64,000 bases of DNA, from NCBI RefSeq assembly GCF_020687685.1, contig NZ_JAJEWM010000001.1:1364001-1428000 (forward strand), given 5' to 3'. Shown here piece after piece: positions 27,095-36,472 of the stretch. Origin of the DNA: Tessaracoccus sp. OS52. Lineage in GTDB: Bacteria; Actinomycetota; Actinomycetes; Propionibacteriales; Propionibacteriaceae. A program made the position numbers and the translations under genes. Within the stretch, counting starts at the first letter, position 1; every line of letters begins with the position of its first letter. The notes beneath the pieces were generated by a model, which was not told the DNA's origin, did not search any database, and saw only the letters and a program-made list of their open reading frames with translations.

Positions 27095-28405
27095 GTGACC
27101 GGCGACGCCACCCAACGGCAGCGACGGCCGTGGTCCAGATCCGACCTCCTCACTGTCCTTGCGATCTGCCTGCTGTTCATCGCCGTCACGTGGGTCAACA
27201 TCCAGTTCTGGCAGCTGGAGAGCATCCGGTTCGTCGAGAACGACGTCAGCTACTACTCGTTCTGGCTGAACGAACTCGACACCACGGGCGACGTCTCGAT
27301 CATGGCCGAGTACCCCCTCCCCGCCGTGTGGATCCTGGACCTCGTCTACAACATCGGTGGGGGCTGGCGGACCTGGGCCCCTTGGTTCTCCGGCCTCATG
27401 CTCCTGCTGAGCGTGCTCGTGACCGCCACCTTGTTCCGCCGCCACAACCCCTGGGGTGCCGTTTTCTGGGTGCTGTTCCTGGGAGCGTGTGGACCCATTG
27501 TCTGGTTCCGGTTCGACCTGATTCCAGCCGCACTCGTTGCTTGGGCATGCCTCTGGATCACCTCACGCCCCCGGGTGGCCGGGGCCCTGGTCGCGATGGG
27601 GGCCGCCGTGAAACTGTGGCCGGCGCTGCTGGCGCTGCCGATGGCCGCTCCCAACCCGCTGCGCGCCACCAAGGGCCGGGACCGCGTCGCGTCCTTCCTC
27701 GTGGTCGGCGCGGCCCTGGGCATCTCGTCGCTGGTGGCCGTTGGCTGGGAGCGGTCCGCGTCCCCCATCAGATGGCAGAGCGAGCGCGGGCTCCAGATGG
27801 AGTCCGTCCCGGCGACCCCACTGATGTTCCTCAGGACCTTCACCCAAAGCCAGCAATGGCCGGTGAAGCTCTCGGAGTACAACGCGATAGAGCTCTTCGG
27901 GCCCGGGGTGGAACCGTTGCTGGCCTTCTCAACCGCCCTGACTGCTGGAGCGCTGGTGCTCACCGCGCTGCTGTCCTGGCGGCTCCTGAGACGCTTCCGG
28001 GAGGACTCGCGGCACCTGCACGAGGCAATGCTCCTGGTCATCCTGGCGATCGTGCTCGCCATGATCGTCGCCAACAAGACCCTTTCCCCCCAGTACGTGA
28101 CCTGGCTGGGCGGACCGGTTGCGGCCCTGCTGCTGGCCCGACGATCGCATTGGCTGGGGAGACCGCTGGTGGTGGTTTCGGCGGGCATGCTGGTGGTGGC
28201 CGGTCTGACGCAGTACACCTACCCGTGGGGCACCTACGGCATCATGTCCCAGCCCGGCGGGGGCCTGGAGACGTCGATGCTGATCCTGCGGAACCTCGTG
28301 CTCGTGGCGTTGCTCGTCCACGCGATCCGGCTCGCCTGGCGGGCCACCGCGTGCGTCGACGACGCGACTGCCGCCGCGCCGCTTGCGGCGGCACAACGGG
28401 GTTGA
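27095..28405 (+). CDS. Glycosyltransferase 87-type (DUF2029) integral membrane protein
   Basis: A 436-residue polytopic protein with about ten hydrophobic helices and the pattern of polyprenol-sugar-dependent (GT-C fold) transferases: the first external loop with NDVSYYSFWLNELDTTGDVSIMAEYPLPAVWILDL, and later KLWPALLALPMAAPN and TLSPQYVTWLGGPVAALL. The NKTLSPQY segment is characteristic of GT87 mannosyltransferases. The GTG at 27095 has AAGGGGA six bases upstream. The frame is open further upstream but runs through the tRNA gene. The substrate is unknown. Confidence 0.7.
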   Translation: MTGDATQRQRRPWSRSDLLTVLAICLLFIAVTWVNIQFWQLESIRFVENDVSYYSFWLNELDTTGDVSIMAEYPLPAVWILDLVYNIGGGWRTWAPWFSGLMLLLSVLVTATLFRRHNPWGAVFWVLFLGACGPIVWFRFDLIPAALVAWACLWITSRPRVAGALVAMGAAVKLWPALLALPMAAPNPLRATKGRDRVASFLVVGAALGISSLVAVGWERSASPIRWQSERGLQMESVPATPLMFLRTFTQSQQWPVKLSEYNAIELFGPGVEPLLAFSTALTAGALVLTALLSWRLLRRFREDSRHLHEAMLLVILAIVLAMIVANKTLSPQYVTWLGGPVAALLLARRSHWLGRPLVVVSAGMLVVAGLTQYTYPWGTYGIMSQPGGGLETSMLILRNLVLVALLVHAIRLAWRATACVDDATAAAPLAAAQRG

Positions 28406-28469
28406 CGATTGGGTAAGCTTCCCTATCGGGGGCAAAGCAGCTCGCAGTGACAACTCACAGAGGGGAATC

Positions 28470-31400
28470 GTGGCCCAGCCACTGGCACACATGTCATCAA
28501 CGGATTCAAACGACGCATTCGGAGCCAACTCCTGGTTGATCGACGAGATGCGGGAGGCGTACGAGGAGGATCCGCAGTCGGTCGACGAGCAGTGGCGGGA
28601 GTTCTTCGCCACGGACACCACCGCGCCGACGACCACCGCGTCGACCACCACCACCGCACCGAAATCCGCCGCGAGGACCGCCGAGGTCGCCGCCCCTGCC
28701 CCCGAGCGCCCCGCACCCCAGAAGAAGTCAGACCCTGCCGCTGCGAAGCCTGAGCCAGCGGCACCCCAACAGCCGGTGGAGGCCGCGAAGCCCGCCGCCC
28801 AGCCGAAGCCGCAGGCCTCCGCCAACCGCGTCGAGACTGCCAAGCCCACCGTGGAGGCGCAGGACACTCCCAGCTCCGGCCCCGGCCTGTCGGCCAACGC
28901 CCCGAACCCGAGTCTCAGACCGGAGCCGAGCGCCGCCGCGCCGAAGTTCACCACCATGCGTGGCGCGCCCATGCGTACGGCCAAGAACATGGACGCCTCC
29001 CTCTCGGTCCCGACGGCGACCTCCGTGCGCAGCGTTCCGATGAAGCTCGTCATCGACCAGCGCACCATCATCAACAACTTCCTGCGCACCTCCAAGGGCG
29101 GCAAGGTCTCCTTCACGCACCTGATCGCCTACGCGATGGTCAAGGCGATCCGGGCAGTGCCCAGCATGAATGACGCCTACGACCTCGTCGACGGCAAACC
29201 CACCCACGTCCAGAACCCGAGCATCAACCTCGGCATCGCGATCGACGTGAAGAAGAAGGACGGCACCCGCCAGCTCCTGGTTCCCAACGTGAAGGGATGC
29301 GAATCCCTGAACTTCGCGCAGTTCTGGGCCGCCTACGAGGCCCTGGTGAAGCGCACCAGGGACGGTGAGCTGACCGTCGACGACTTCGCCGGCACCACCG
29401 CCTCCATCACGAACCCCGGCGGGATCGGCACCAACCACTCGGTTCCCCGCCTGATGACCGGGCAGGGCATGATCCTCGGCGTCGGGGCCATCGACTACCC
29501 CGCCGAGTTCCAGGGCACCTCCCTGTCGCGCATCACCGAACTGGGTGTCTCCAAGATCACGACCCTGACGTCCACCTACGACCACCGGGTCATCCAGGGA
29601 GCCCAGTCCGGCGAGTTCCTCAAGGAACTGCACGAGCTGCTCCTCGGCAAGGACAACTTCTACGACGAGGTCTTCGAGGCCCTGCGGATCCCCTACGAGC
29701 CGTTCCGGTGGTCCAGCGACGTCTCGGCGCACCGCGCCAGCCAGGTCACCAAGCACGGCCGGGTCCTGGAACTCATCGCGGCCTACCGCTCGCTGGGACA
29801 CCTCGCGGCCGACACTGATCCGCTGGAGTACCGGCAGCGCTCCCACGAGGACCTGCGCCTGGAGACCCACGGGTTGTCCATCTGGGACCTGGACCGCGAG
29901 TTCGCCGTCGGCACGTTCGGCAACCAGGAGCGCGCCTACCTCACGCTCCGCGAGATCCTGAGCATCCTCCAGGACTCCTACACCCGCACCGTCGCCGTCG
30001 AGTACATGCACATCACCGACCCCGAACAGCGCCACTGGTTCCAGGAGCGCATGGAGGTGCCCCGCAAGGCGCTCACGCATGAAGAGCACATGCACGCCCT
30101 CGACAAGCTGAACGAGGCGGAGGTGTTCGAGACGTTCCTGCAGACCAAGTTCGTCGGCCAGAAGCGGTTCTCACTCGAGGGCGGCGAGTCCCTCATCGTC
30201 CTGCTGGACGAGATCTGCCAGCAGGCGGCCAACGACTCGGTCGACGAGGTCTGCATCGGCATGCCCCACCGCGGCCGCCTCAACGTGCTGGCCAACATCG
30301 TCGGGAAGAAGTACGCCCAGATCTTCCGGGAGTTCGACGGCTCTCTGGACCCGCGCAGCGGCACCGGAGACGTCAAGTACCACCTCGGGTCCGAGGGCTC
30401 GTTCGTGGCCACCAACGGGCGCACGATCAAGACGTCGGTGGCTGCCAACCCCTCCCACCTGGAGGCCGTGAATCCCGTCGTGATGGGCATCGCGCGCGCC
30501 AAGCAGGACGTCCTGGGTGCCGATGACTACCCGGTGCTGCCGCTGCTGCTCCACGGCGACGCCTCGTTCGCCGGTCAGGGGGTGGTGTTCGAGACGCTCC
30601 AGATGAGCCAGCTGCGCGGCTACAAGACCGGCGGCACCATCCACGTGGTGGTCAACAACCAGGTCGGTTTCACCACGGCGCCATCCGAGAGCCGGAGTTC
30701 CACCTACGCAACCGACGTCGCGAAGTCCATCTCCGCGCCGATCCTGCACATCAACGGTGACGATCCCGACTCGTGCATCCGCGCCGCCCGAATCGCCTTC
30801 GACTACCGTCAGAAGTTCCACAGGGACGTCGTGATCGACCTGGTCTGCTACCGGCGCCGTGGCCACAACGAGGGCGACGACCCGAGCTTCACCCAGCCCA
30901 AGATGTATGACCTGATCGAGCAGAAGCGCTCCGTGCGCCGCCTCTACACCGAGTCGCTGATCGGGCGCGGTGACATCTCCATGGCCGACGCCGAGGACGT
31001 CATGAACCGGTTCCGCAGCCGGCTCGAGAACGTGTTCAAGGAGGTGCGTGACGCCCGCAACAAGGACGTCCCGGACGACGACTACTCGCGGGTTCCCTAC
31101 TACCCGAAGAAGCCGGAGCAGCGCCTCACGGAGATCACCCCGGAGGCGATGAGGCTCATCTCCCAGGTGCACACGGACCTGCCGGAGGGCTTCACCCCGC
31201 ACCCGAAGGTGATGCCGCAGCTGGAGCGACGCGCGGACCAGATCCTCAACGGTCCCATCGACTGGGCCACTGCGGAGATCCTGGCCATCGGCTCCCTCCT
31301 CCTGGAGGAGCGTCCCGTGCGCCTGGCTGGTCAGGACTCCAGGCGCGGCACGTTCTCGCAGCGCTTCGCCGCAATCGTCGACCGCGTGACCAACGAAGCC

Positions 31401-32300
31401 TGGGTGCCCCTGAAGCACCTGTCCGAGAACCAGGCCACCTTCGACGTCTACGACTCGCTCCTCAGCGAGTACGCCGCGCTGGGCTTCGAGTACGGCTACT
31501 CGGTGGCCCGGCCGGATGCGCTGGTCCTGTGGGAGGCCCAGTTCGGCGACTTCGTCAACGGCGCCCAGATCATCATCGACGAGTTCGTCGCCTCCGGTCA
31601 GGCGAAATGGACCCAGAAGTCCGGCGTCGTCCTCCTCCTGCCGCACGGCTACGAGGGGCAGGGCCCGGACCACAGCTCCGCCCGCATCGAGCGTTTCCTG
31701 CAGCTGTGCGCCGAGAACGCCCTGGCCGTGTGCCAGCCGTCGACGGCGGCGAGCTACTTCCACCTCCTGCGCCAGCATGCTTACGTCAACTTCCACCGCC
31801 CCGTGGTGATCGCGACGCCCAAGTCCATGCTGCGCAGCAAGCAGGCCGCCTCGATGCCCGAGGAGTTCACCTCGGGCAGCTGGCGCCCGGCCCTGGACGA
31901 CCCGACGATCAACGACCCGTCGCAGGTGGACAAGATCCTGCTGTGTTCGGGCAAGATCCGCTGGGAGCTGGTCAACTACCGCGAGAAGCACGGCTTCGAG
32001 GGGAAGGTCGCCATCATCCCACTGGAGCGGTTGTACCCGCTCCCGGGAGAGGAACTGGCCGAGATCCTGCAGCGCTACTCGCACGTCAGCGACATCCGCT
32101 TCGTCCAGGACGAGCCCGCGAACCAGGGACCTTGGCCGTTCCTTTCGTCCCATCTTCCGAACGCCGTGCGCAAGCACATCGACTTCGACCTGCAGATGAC
32201 GCGGATCGCGCGTGGCTGGGCCTCGGCACCGTCGGTCGGTTCCCACAAGGTGCACCTGCAGCAGTCCGAGGAGCTCTACAGCCGCGCGTTCGGGGAGTAG
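28470..32300 (+). CDS. kgd: Multifunctional 2-oxoglutarate decarboxylase/dehydrogenase (fused E2-like and E1)
   Basis: Carries the E1 step of the 2-oxoglutarate dehydrogenase complex fused to an E2-type acyltransferase domain, the actinobacterial Kgd/OdhA arrangement. Of 1,276 residues, about 10-45 are the SucA N-terminal helix (SWLIDEMREAYEEDPQSVD), 50-160 an Ala/Pro/Lys-rich linker, 165-395 the acyltransferase (TYDHRVIQGAQSGEFL near 370) and 430 onward E1. E1 has the thiamine-diphosphate motif GDASFAGQG...VNNQVGFTT near 695 and a C-terminal pyrimidine-binding domain. No lipoyl domain is present, as in known OdhA. The GTG at 28470 has AGAGGGG upstream. Confidence 0.95.
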   Translation: MAQPLAHMSSTDSNDAFGANSWLIDEMREAYEEDPQSVDEQWREFFATDTTAPTTTASTTTTAPKSAARTAEVAAPAPERPAPQKKSDPAAAKPEPAAPQQPVEAAKPAAQPKPQASANRVETAKPTVEAQDTPSSGPGLSANAPNPSLRPEPSAAAPKFTTMRGAPMRTAKNMDASLSVPTATSVRSVPMKLVIDQRTIINNFLRTSKGGKVSFTHLIAYAMVKAIRAVPSMNDAYDLVDGKPTHVQNPSINLGIAIDVKKKDGTRQLLVPNVKGCESLNFAQFWAAYEALVKRTRDGELTVDDFAGTTASITNPGGIGTNHSVPRLMTGQGMILGVGAIDYPAEFQGTSLSRITELGVSKITTLTSTYDHRVIQGAQSGEFLKELHELLLGKDNFYDEVFEALRIPYEPFRWSSDVSAHRASQVTKHGRVLELIAAYRSLGHLAADTDPLEYRQRSHEDLRLETHGLSIWDLDREFAVGTFGNQERAYLTLREILSILQDSYTRTVAVEYMHITDPEQRHWFQERMEVPRKALTHEEHMHALDKLNEAEVFETFLQTKFVGQKRFSLEGGESLIVLLDEICQQAANDSVDEVCIGMPHRGRLNVLANIVGKKYAQIFREFDGSLDPRSGTGDVKYHLGSEGSFVATNGRTIKTSVAANPSHLEAVNPVVMGIARAKQDVLGADDYPVLPLLLHGDASFAGQGVVFETLQMSQLRGYKTGGTIHVVVNNQVGFTTAPSESRSSTYATDVAKSISAPILHINGDDPDSCIRAARIAFDYRQKFHRDVVIDLVCYRRRGHNEGDDPSFTQPKMYDLIEQKRSVRRLYTESLIGRGDISMADAEDVMNRFRSRLENVFKEVRDARNKDVPDDDYSRVPYYPKKPEQRLTEITPEAMRLISQVHTDLPEGFTPHPKVMPQLERRADQILNGPIDWATAEILAIGSLLLEERPVRLAGQDSRRGTFSQRFAAIVDRVTNEAWVPLKHLSENQATFDVYDSLLSEYAALGFEYGYSVARPDALVLWEAQFGDFVNGAQIIIDEFVASGQAKWTQKSGVVLLLPHGYEGQGPDHSSARIERFLQLCAENALAVCQPSTAASYFHLLRQHAYVNFHRPVVIATPKSMLRSKQAASMPEEFTSGSWRPALDDPTINDPSQVDKILLCSGKIRWELVNYREKHGFEGKVAIIPLERLYPLPGEELAEILQRYSHVSDIRFVQDEPANQGPWPFLSSHLPNAVRKHIDFDLQMTRIARGWASAPSVGSHKVHLQQSEELYSRAFGE

Positions 32301-32303
32301 CCG

Positions 32304-32480
32304 ATGTACTTCACCGACCGCGGACTCGAGGAGCTCGAGGACCGTCGGGGCGACGAGACCGTGACGCTGGGCTGGCTGTCGGAGCAGCTGCGCACCTTCG
32401 TCGACCTCAACCCCGAATTCGAAACCGCAATCGACCGGCTGGGCTCCTGGCTCGCCCGGTTGGATGACCCGGAGGACTGA
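32304..32480 (+). CDS. DUF6104 family protein, 58 aa
   Basis: A short acidic protein, MYFTDRGLEELEDRRGDE, followed by TLGWLSEQLRTFVDLNPEFE and a final LGSWLARLDD. This composition matches the small actinobacterial DUF6104 family usually found right after kgd. It starts three bases after the kgd stop, and its stop overlaps the galK ATG by one base (TGATG), so the three genes are likely co-translated. It may be predominantly helical. The function is unknown; a role with Kgd is only suggested by position. Confidence 0.75.
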   Translation: MYFTDRGLEELEDRRGDETVTLGWLSEQLRTFVDLNPEFETAIDRLGSWLARLDDPED

Positions 32481-33670
32481 TGGACCAGCCGTTGACAACC
32501 TCAGGAAGCCCGATGGGCACCGACCCTGAGGGGAGCTTCGATGCGCTCACGGCGCACTACCGCACGCTTGCCGGGGCGGATCCGGAAGGCCTGTGGTTCG
32601 CCCCTGGCCGGGTCAACCTGATCGGGGAACACACCGACTACAACGACGGCTTCGTGCTGCCCTTCGCCCTGGCACAGCGGGCGGTCGTCGCCGCAGGACG
32701 CCGGGACGACGGCCTCGTGGTGATGCACTCGGTCGAGCTCGACGACACCGTCACCGTCGGGATCGATGACCTCTCCCCCGGCGCCGACGGCTGGTCGGCC
32801 TACCTGGCCGGCGTCGTGTGGGCACTGCGGGAGTCGGGACACGAGGTGGGCGGCGTCACCCTGGCCCTCACCTCCGACGTCCCGCTCGGCGCCGGACTAT
32901 CCAGTTCGGCCGCCATCGAGTGCGCCGTCGTGGCCGCGATGGTGGACCTGTTCGGGCTGGAGATCGAACCGATCGACCGGGCGAAACTGGCCCGGCTGGC
33001 CGAGAACGCCTACGTCGGAGCGCCGACGGGGCTGCTCGACCAGGCAGCCAGCACGCTGTGCCGTGCCGACGCCGGGCTGTTCCTCGACTGCCGTTCACTG
33101 GAGGGCTCTCTGGTGCCGCTGCCGATGACGGAGCAGGGACTGGAGGTACTGGTGCTGGACACGAAGACCCCACACAGTCACGTCGACGGCGAGTACGGGG
33201 CACGGCGCGCCACCTGCGAGGCTGCCGCGGCGAAGCTCGGGCTCCCGGCGCTGCGCGACATCACGGACCTCGATGCCGCACTCGCCGAACTCGACGACGA
33301 GGTGATGCGCAAGCGGGTGCGCCACGTCGTCACGGAGAACGCGAGGACCGAGGAGGCGTTCCGGGTGGCCACCGGGGGGCGGCTGGCCGACCTGGCCGGC
33401 CTGCTGGACGCCTCACACGAGTCCATGCGCCTCGACTACGAGATCACCGTCCCCACCGTTGACCTGGCGGTCGAGACGGCCCGCTCCGCGGGCGCCCTCG
33501 GCGCGCGCATGACCGGCGGCGGGTTCGGCGGGTGCATCATCGCGCTGTGCCACCTCGGGGCCGGTGACGGGATTGGCCAGGAGATCGCCAAGGCGTTCGC
33601 CACGGCCGGTCACGGTGCCCCGGAGTGGTTCATCGCCACACCGTCGCCCGGGGCGGGGCGTCTGGCCTAG
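32480..33670 (+). CDS. galK: Galactokinase
   Basis: Phosphorylates galactose at C1, the first Leloir step. It is a 396-residue GHMP kinase with the galactokinase signature GRVNLIGEHTDYNDGFVLPF (about residues 43-62), the ATP loop PLGAGLSSSAAIECAVV (about 135-150) and the C-terminal GARMTGGGFGGCIIAL (about 342-357). No galT or galE is adjacent; it sits after kgd and the DUF6104 gene. Confidence 0.95.
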   Translation: MDQPLTTSGSPMGTDPEGSFDALTAHYRTLAGADPEGLWFAPGRVNLIGEHTDYNDGFVLPFALAQRAVVAAGRRDDGLVVMHSVELDDTVTVGIDDLSPGADGWSAYLAGVVWALRESGHEVGGVTLALTSDVPLGAGLSSSAAIECAVVAAMVDLFGLEIEPIDRAKLARLAENAYVGAPTGLLDQAASTLCRADAGLFLDCRSLEGSLVPLPMTEQGLEVLVLDTKTPHSHVDGEYGARRATCEAAAAKLGLPALRDITDLDAALAELDDEVMRKRVRHVVTENARTEEAFRVATGGRLADLAGLLDASHESMRLDYEITVPTVDLAVETARSAGALGARMTGGGFGGCIIALCHLGAGDGIGQEIAKAFATAGHGAPEWFIATPSPGAGRLA

Positions 33671-33679
33671 CTCCGGAGA

Positions 33680-34081
33680 CTACCGGGCGCTCCCCTGCCC
33701 ACCGGGCTGGAGGGCGGCCCGGGTGGCGGGCAGGACCGCGGCGACCACCGTGATCGCAAACACGGCGACGCCCACCCCCGCGCCCACCTTCTGGGGCAGG
33801 TCACCCCCCTGGATGAGGTTCACGGCGATCGCGATGTGGAGCAGACCCGGCGCGACGATCAGTCCGCGCGCCAGCGGATGCCTGCGCCATCCCAGCCAGG
33901 CCCCGAAACAAACGAACAGTCCGTATGCGATGAGGAACCCTCCGATCCCCGCGCTGAAAACCGCGTGGTCCGAGGCGAGCGAAGCCACCCCGAATCCTAC
34001 GATCACCAGCCCCGCCAGGGCAGCACCGACCACTGCGGTCCACAACGACATGGGGTGAGACGGGCCCGCTTCGGTTCGCAT
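33680..34081 (-). CDS. Small four-helix membrane protein, unknown function
   Basis: A 133-residue protein with four hydrophobic segments (about residues 12-32, 38-62, 70-85 and 95-115) and short polar loops such as GWRRHPLARG. I do not recognise a specific family. It is divergent from whiB1 and convergent with galK. The start is uncertain: ATG at 34081, ATG at 34051 or TTG at 34099 are possible, and none has a clear ribosome-binding site. Confidence 0.6.
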   Translation of the reverse strand: MRTEAGPSHPMSLWTAVVGAALAGLVIVGFGVASLASDHAVFSAGIGGFLIAYGLFVCFGAWLGWRRHPLARGLIVAPGLLHIAIAVNLIQGGDLPQKVGAGVGVAVFAITVVAAVLPATRAALQPGGQGSAR

Positions 34082-34168
34082 GCTGGTAATGTGCCCCAAG
34101 TGCTATCCCGAGGCAAACGGGACTCGCGCCACCCAATGTTCACAACTTCTCCCGTGCCGGGCACGCAC

Positions 34169-34197
34169 TTGTTTATCTTGGTTACCGGGGGTAAGTT
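34169..34197 (+). promoter_or_regulatory. Candidate whiB1 promoter
   Basis: TTGTTT, a 17-base spacer and TAAGTT lie 63 bases before the whiB1 start. This is the only good -35/-10 pair in the 178-base whiB1 upstream region. No obvious CRP-like TGTGA/TCACA site was seen, although whiB1 is cAMP-receptor regulated in mycobacteria. Confidence 0.45.
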
Positions 34198-34259
34198 CTG
34201 TTCGCTTGCGTCCGAGCAGCCGCTCCGGACCCCACGATGCTGAAGGAGTGCCACACACG

Positions 34260-34511
34260 ATGGATTGGCGCCACAAGGCTGCCTGCCTGACGGAAGACCC
34301 TGAACTGTTCTTCCCCGTAGGCAACACCGGCCCAGCACTCCAGCAGATCGAGGACGCGAAGAAGATCTGCCAGAGGTGTGAAGTCCGGGAGCAGTGCCTC
34401 GCCTGGGCTCTCGAGGCCGGCCAGGACCACGGCGTCTGGGGTGGCATGAGCGAGGACGAGCGTCGCGCCATCAAGCGCCGGGCCGCACGGTCCCGGCTCC
34501 GCAACAACTGA
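34260..34511 (+). CDS. whiB1: WhiB1-type iron-sulfur transcriptional regulator
   Basis: An 83-residue Wbl protein. Cys9, Cys37, Cys40 and Cys46 ligate a nitric-oxide-sensitive 4Fe-4S cluster. The GVWGG turn (58-62) binds the sigma factor, and the basic tail KRRAARSRLRNN contacts DNA. The sequence DWRHKAAC...EDPELFFPVGN and the residue spacing match mycobacterial WhiB1 closely. AAGGAG lies 11 bases before the ATG. It is followed by pdtaS on the opposite strand, as in Mycobacterium. Confidence 0.93.
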   Translation: MDWRHKAACLTEDPELFFPVGNTGPALQQIEDAKKICQRCEVREQCLAWALEAGQDHGVWGGMSEDERRAIKRRAARSRLRNN

Positions 34512-34521
34512 CCCCGTAGCC

Positions 34522-35952
34522 TCAGAAGGTCAGCTTCAGACGGGCCCTCGTCCCCGGTCCGTCCTCCCTTGGGCCCAGTTCGAGCGTGCCGCCCAGATCG
34601 TTGATCAGGGTGGAGATGATCGCCAGCCCCAGGCTGGTCTGCTGCCCCAGCTCAAAGCCCTCCGGGAGCCCGGCGCCGTCGTCGAGCACGTCGACCGTCA
34701 GGTTCGGACCGACGCGCTGCGGCCGGACCTCGACCCTCCCGGACCCGCTCCCCAGCCCGTGCTCGATGGCGTTCTGGCACAGTTCGGTCAACACCATGGC
34801 CAGCGACGTCGCGGCCTCCGACGGCACCACCCCGAAGCTGGCGACCCGGCGTGCGTCCACCACCCCCGACGAGGCAGCTAGGTCACCGACCATGCGCAGG
34901 ATCTTGTCGCAGATCTGGTCGAAGGCGACGTCGTCGTCGAAGCTGTGGCTCAGGGTGTCGTGCACGAGGGCGATGGACGACACCCTCCGGTTTGCGTCGC
35001 GCAGGGCCTCCTTGCCCTCGGGCGAGGTGAGCCGCCGCGACTGCATGCGCAGCAGCGCCGCCACCGTCTGCAGATTGTTCTTCACGCGATGGTGGATCTC
35101 GCGGATCGTCGCGTCCTTGGTGACCAGCATGCGGTCGCGACGGCGCAGGTCCGTGGTGTCCCGGCACAGCACGAGCATCCCCAGCGATTCGCCATGCACG
35201 TGCAGCGGAAGTAGCACGAACCTCATGGCCGAGCGGGCCCGTTCGATGTCGAAGACCACGCTGCGCTGCGCCCGTAGATCCGACATGACGGTCTGTCCGA
35301 CCGTCTCGACGCCCTCCCACATCGTCTTGATGAGGTCCCCGAAGTTCTCACCCTCGATGTCGTGGTCCATCCCCATGCGCCGGAACGCGGTGACGGCATT
35401 CGGGGAGGCGTAGGTGATGGCGCCGTTCGGCTGGACCCGCACGACACCATCGCCGACCTTGGGCGCCAGTGCCTTGTCGCTCGGTGGGGAGAGCGGGAAC
35501 TCGCCGACCATGATCATGCTGATCAGCACATCGGCGGCCTCCAGGTAGTTCTCCTCCAGCGCACCGGTGGCGCGCATGCCCATCTGGTTGGTGTGTTTCT
35601 CGAGGATCGCGATGCAGCGATCGCCCCGGACCACGGGGACGGCACAGACGTCGACGGGGATGCCGACGCTCAACTCGTTGTCGCTGGTCTCGGCGATCTC
35701 CCGGGTGAGGTAAGCGACGATGACGGGGTGGTCCGGCTCGAACTCCAGCACCTCCCCCGTGACGTCGTCCTCGAGGGCGGTCGGTCCGGTCACCGGCCGG
35801 ATCTGCGCGACGCAGGTGAAGGTGTCGAACTCCTCATCGGGCAGCCACAGCAGCAGGTCCGAGAAGCTGAGGTCGGCCAAGAGGTGCCACTGTGCCACGA
35901 AAGCGTCCAGCCACTCGGTGTCGGACAGCTTCGCAACGTCTTCATTGGCCAT
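34522..35952 (-). CDS. pdtaS: Sensor histidine kinase PdtaS
   Basis: Cytosolic HisKA_2-type kinase that in mycobacteria signals to the antiterminator PdtaR. It has 476 residues. An N-terminal GAF-like domain (about 10-155, with IPVDVCAVPVVRGDRCIAIL) is followed by a PAS domain (about 180-290, GVVRVQPNGAITYASPNAVTAFRRMG), the phosphoacceptor helix with IREIHHRVKNNLQTVAALLRMQ (about 320) and the ATPase domain (LCQNAIEHG, DDGAGLP, SLGLAIISTL). No transmembrane segment is seen. The ATG at 35952 has a CAGAGT element six bases upstream. It is convergent with whiB1. Confidence 0.92.
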   Translation of the reverse strand: MANEDVAKLSDTEWLDAFVAQWHLLADLSFSDLLLWLPDEEFDTFTCVAQIRPVTGPTALEDDVTGEVLEFEPDHPVIVAYLTREIAETSDNELSVGIPVDVCAVPVVRGDRCIAILEKHTNQMGMRATGALEENYLEAADVLISMIMVGEFPLSPPSDKALAPKVGDGVVRVQPNGAITYASPNAVTAFRRMGMDHDIEGENFGDLIKTMWEGVETVGQTVMSDLRAQRSVVFDIERARSAMRFVLLPLHVHGESLGMLVLCRDTTDLRRRDRMLVTKDATIREIHHRVKNNLQTVAALLRMQSRRLTSPEGKEALRDANRRVSSIALVHDTLSHSFDDDVAFDQICDKILRMVGDLAASSGVVDARRVASFGVVPSEAATSLAMVLTELCQNAIEHGLGSGSGRVEVRPQRVGPNLTVDVLDDGAGLPEGFELGQQTSLGLAIISTLINDLGGTLELGPREDGPGTRARLKLTF

Positions 35953-36067
35953 GGCGCAACTCTGCCACGACAGGCCCGGGTGCCGCCTGCCCGGGTCTCC
36001 GGTTTCGCCCCGGGACGTCGTTCTGGCAGAATGGGGACGAATTTCCACAGAACTCTAGGAGACAGCC

Positions 36068-36142
36068 ATGGGCAAGAGAGGCCGCAAGCGTCGCGACCGT
36101 CGCAGAAGCAAGGCAAACCACGGCAAGCGTCCCAACGCCTGA
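36068..36142 (+). CDS. Ribosomal protein bL37, 24 aa
   Basis: An extremely basic 24-residue protein, MGKRGRKRRDRRRS followed by KANHGKRPNA. This closely matches the small mycobacterial large-subunit protein bL37, which was identified from ribosome structures and is missed by most gene finders. A GGAG ribosome-binding site lies six bases before the ATG, and a strong terminator follows 12 bases after the stop, so it is a complete monocistronic gene. It sits between pdtaS and rshA-sigH. Confidence 0.88.
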   Translation: MGKRGRKRRDRRRSKANHGKRPNA

Positions 36143-36154
36143 CGAGAACACTGA

Positions 36155-36184
36155 AGCCCCCGCAGTCCTGCGGGGGCTTTTTTT
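36155..36184 (+). terminator. Intrinsic terminator after bL37
   Basis: AGCCCCCGC and GCGGGGGCT form a nine-base stem with a six-base loop, followed by seven T residues. This is the most canonical terminator in the window. It also separates bL37 from the convergent rshA. Confidence 0.88.
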
Positions 36185-36196
36185 CGTCCTGCTGGG

Positions 36197-36472
36197 TCAG
36201 CTCCTGCGGCGCAGGCTGATGCTGGAGATCCGGGCCGAGAGGTTGGCGGGGGCTTGGGAGGGCCTCTGGCTGCGCTGGATCATCTCCGTGATCGTCGTCT
36301 CGATCTCGAAGTTCTCCATACATCGCTCACAGGCGTGCAGGTGGTGCCGGATGAGGTCCGCGTCGGCCTCGCCGAGTTCGTTGTGGAGGAAGGCGTGAAC
36401 CGACTGCAGGGCTCGGACACATTCGTCGAGCTCATCGTGGTCATGGTTCGACATGGCGGGGTCTGCCATCAC
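36197..36472 (-). CDS. rshA: Zinc-binding anti-sigma factor (RshA/RsrA type)
   Basis: Redox-sensing anti-sigma factor that holds SigH until disulfide stress releases it. It has 91 residues. Cys18, His44, Cys48 and Cys51 reproduce the zinc site of RsrA, including the 26-residue spacing between the first Cys and the His and the HxxxCxxC motif (HLHACERC). The remainder is a short Arg/Ser-rich tail. The ATG overlaps the sigH stop (ATGA), so sigma and anti-sigma are made together. Confidence 0.9.
   Translation of the reverse strand: MMADPAMSNHDHDELDECVRALQSVHAFLHNELGEADADLIRHHLHACERCMENFEIETTITEMIQRSQRPSQAPANLSARISSISLRRRS

Noticed and set aside
30171..32498. A 775-codon minus-strand frame opposite kgd
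   Set aside because: Antisense shadow with biased composition; kgd is unambiguous on the other strand.
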